Shown in pieces: positions 6,247-6,483 of a DNA stretch of 6,483 nucleotides. Position numbers and translations under genes: made by a program. Where the stretch lies: NCBI GenBank assembly GCA_021783935.1, contig JAJXTK010000381.1, forward strand, positions 1 to 6,483. Direction: 5' to 3'. Below the pieces are notes generated by a model. It did not search any database and had not been told where the DNA came from. It worked only from the letters and a program-made list of their open reading frames with translations. This stretch comes from Myxococcales bacterium (GTDB lineage: Bacteria; Myxococcota_A; Polyangia; Polyangiales; JADJMO01). Positions within the stretch are counted from its first letter, which is position 1, and every line of letters starts with the position of its first letter.

Positions 6247-6274
6247 CCGCGCGCGTCACGTCGCGGGCGCGCGG
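6247..6274. terminator. GC-only inverted repeat at the pap / proline-rich gene junction
   Basis: CCGCGCGC at 6247-6254 is the exact reverse complement of GCGCGCGG at 6267-6274, an 8-bp all-GC stem with a 12-base loop. It begins five bases after the pap stop codon and covers the stop codon of the opposing gene. No T-run follows, so intrinsic termination is unproven. A transcript-end hairpin serving both genes is plausible. Confidence 0.3.
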
Positions 6275-6483
6275 TACTCCTCGGGCGGGGGCATGCTCGG
6301 GCGCGGCGACGGGCGCGGCGGCAGGGAGCGCCCCGCGTCCGGCGCGCCGGGGAGATCGGCGGTCGGTGCGGGGGGCGGGGGCGGTTGCGGCGGCGGTTGC
6401 GGCGGCGGTTGCGGCGGCGGTTGCGGGAGCGGTTGCGGGGGCGGCGATGGCGAGGTCGCGCTAGAGGGGCACGGCGCTGGGCT
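6256..6483 (-). CDS. C-terminal part of a proline-rich protein (partial)
   Basis: The minus strand is open from the window edge to a TGA at 6258-6256, giving 75 residues of a gene that starts outside the window. The frame has strong G/C third-position bias, which supports real coding. The segment is about half proline: an SPSPPPQP run leads into four-residue PPPQ-type repeats (about residues 14-38), then a Pro/Arg/Ser stretch (PPRPSPRPSMPPPEE) to the end. No catalytic domain is present. Such tails are usually disordered linkers or wall-spanning arms of envelope proteins, but the identity of the protein cannot be told from here. It converges on pap with 13 bases between the stops. Confidence 0.6.
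   Translation of the reverse strand, partial: SPAPCPSSATSPSPPPQPLPQPPPQPPPQPPPQPPPPPAPTADLPGAPDAGRSLPPRPSPRPSMPPPEEYRAPAT
6381..6440. repeat. Five tandem 12-base repeats (GCGGTTGCGGCG)
   Basis: Three exact copies at 6381-6416 are followed by two copies differing only in the last one or two bases (6417-6428 ending GA, 6429-6440 ending GG). The unit is a multiple of three, and on the minus strand it encodes a Pro-Pro-Gln-Pro-type repeat, so changes in copy number would keep the proline-rich gene in frame. Confidence 0.85.

Noticed and set aside
6366..6385. G-run as a G-quadruplex candidate
   Set aside because: There are only two long G-runs (6370-6375 and 6377-6381) before the repeat begins. 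The pattern follows from proline codons on the other strand.

Overview
This is a very GC-rich window (roughly 70% G+C by eye). Its genes use G or C at almost every third codon position and several start with GTG or TTG. That composition, together with a Cys-rich SUMF1-domain protein, a proline-rich protein tail and a two-domain polyphosphate kinase 2, would fit Myxococcota or a similar GC-rich proteobacterium. The assignment is inference only, because the window holds no rRNA or tRNA gene.

Layout from left to right. Bases 1-253 hold perhaps the last 23 codons of an upstream gene (stop near 73), then a gene-free stretch with lower GC and short palindromes. A complete beta-ketoacyl-ACP synthase II (fabF-like, + strand) runs 254-1480. 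Three minus-strand genes in one orientation follow. In transcription order they are an MscS-family mechanosensitive channel with an extra N-terminal extracytoplasmic domain (4549-2942), a membrane-anchored Cys-rich SUMF1/FGE-like domain protein (2880-1741), and a 69-residue two-helix membrane protein (1703-1494). Gaps of 61 and 37 bases suggest one transcription unit. A 127-base divergent spacer (4550-4676) separates it from a two-domain polyphosphate:AMP phosphotransferase (pap, + strand, 4677-6242). The right edge holds the C-terminal 75 codons of a proline-rich minus-strand protein (6483-6256) with an in-frame 12-base tandem repeat.

FabF elongates acyl chains in fatty acid synthesis or a specialised derivative of it. 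The MscS operon looks like an envelope or osmotic-stress unit. Pap would recharge AMP to ADP from stored polyphosphate. The divergent MscS and Pap genes could share stress-responsive control, but no regulator site can be named. Both convergent gene pairs end with 13 bases between stop codons and a GC-only or nearly GC-only inverted repeat across the junction.

No CRISPR array, transposon, tRNA, phage gene or clearly new defence-type system is visible. The many long overlapping open frames are shadows expected from the GC-rich codon pattern. The least understood parts are the MscS/SUMF1/two-helix operon and the palindrome cluster upstream of fabF.
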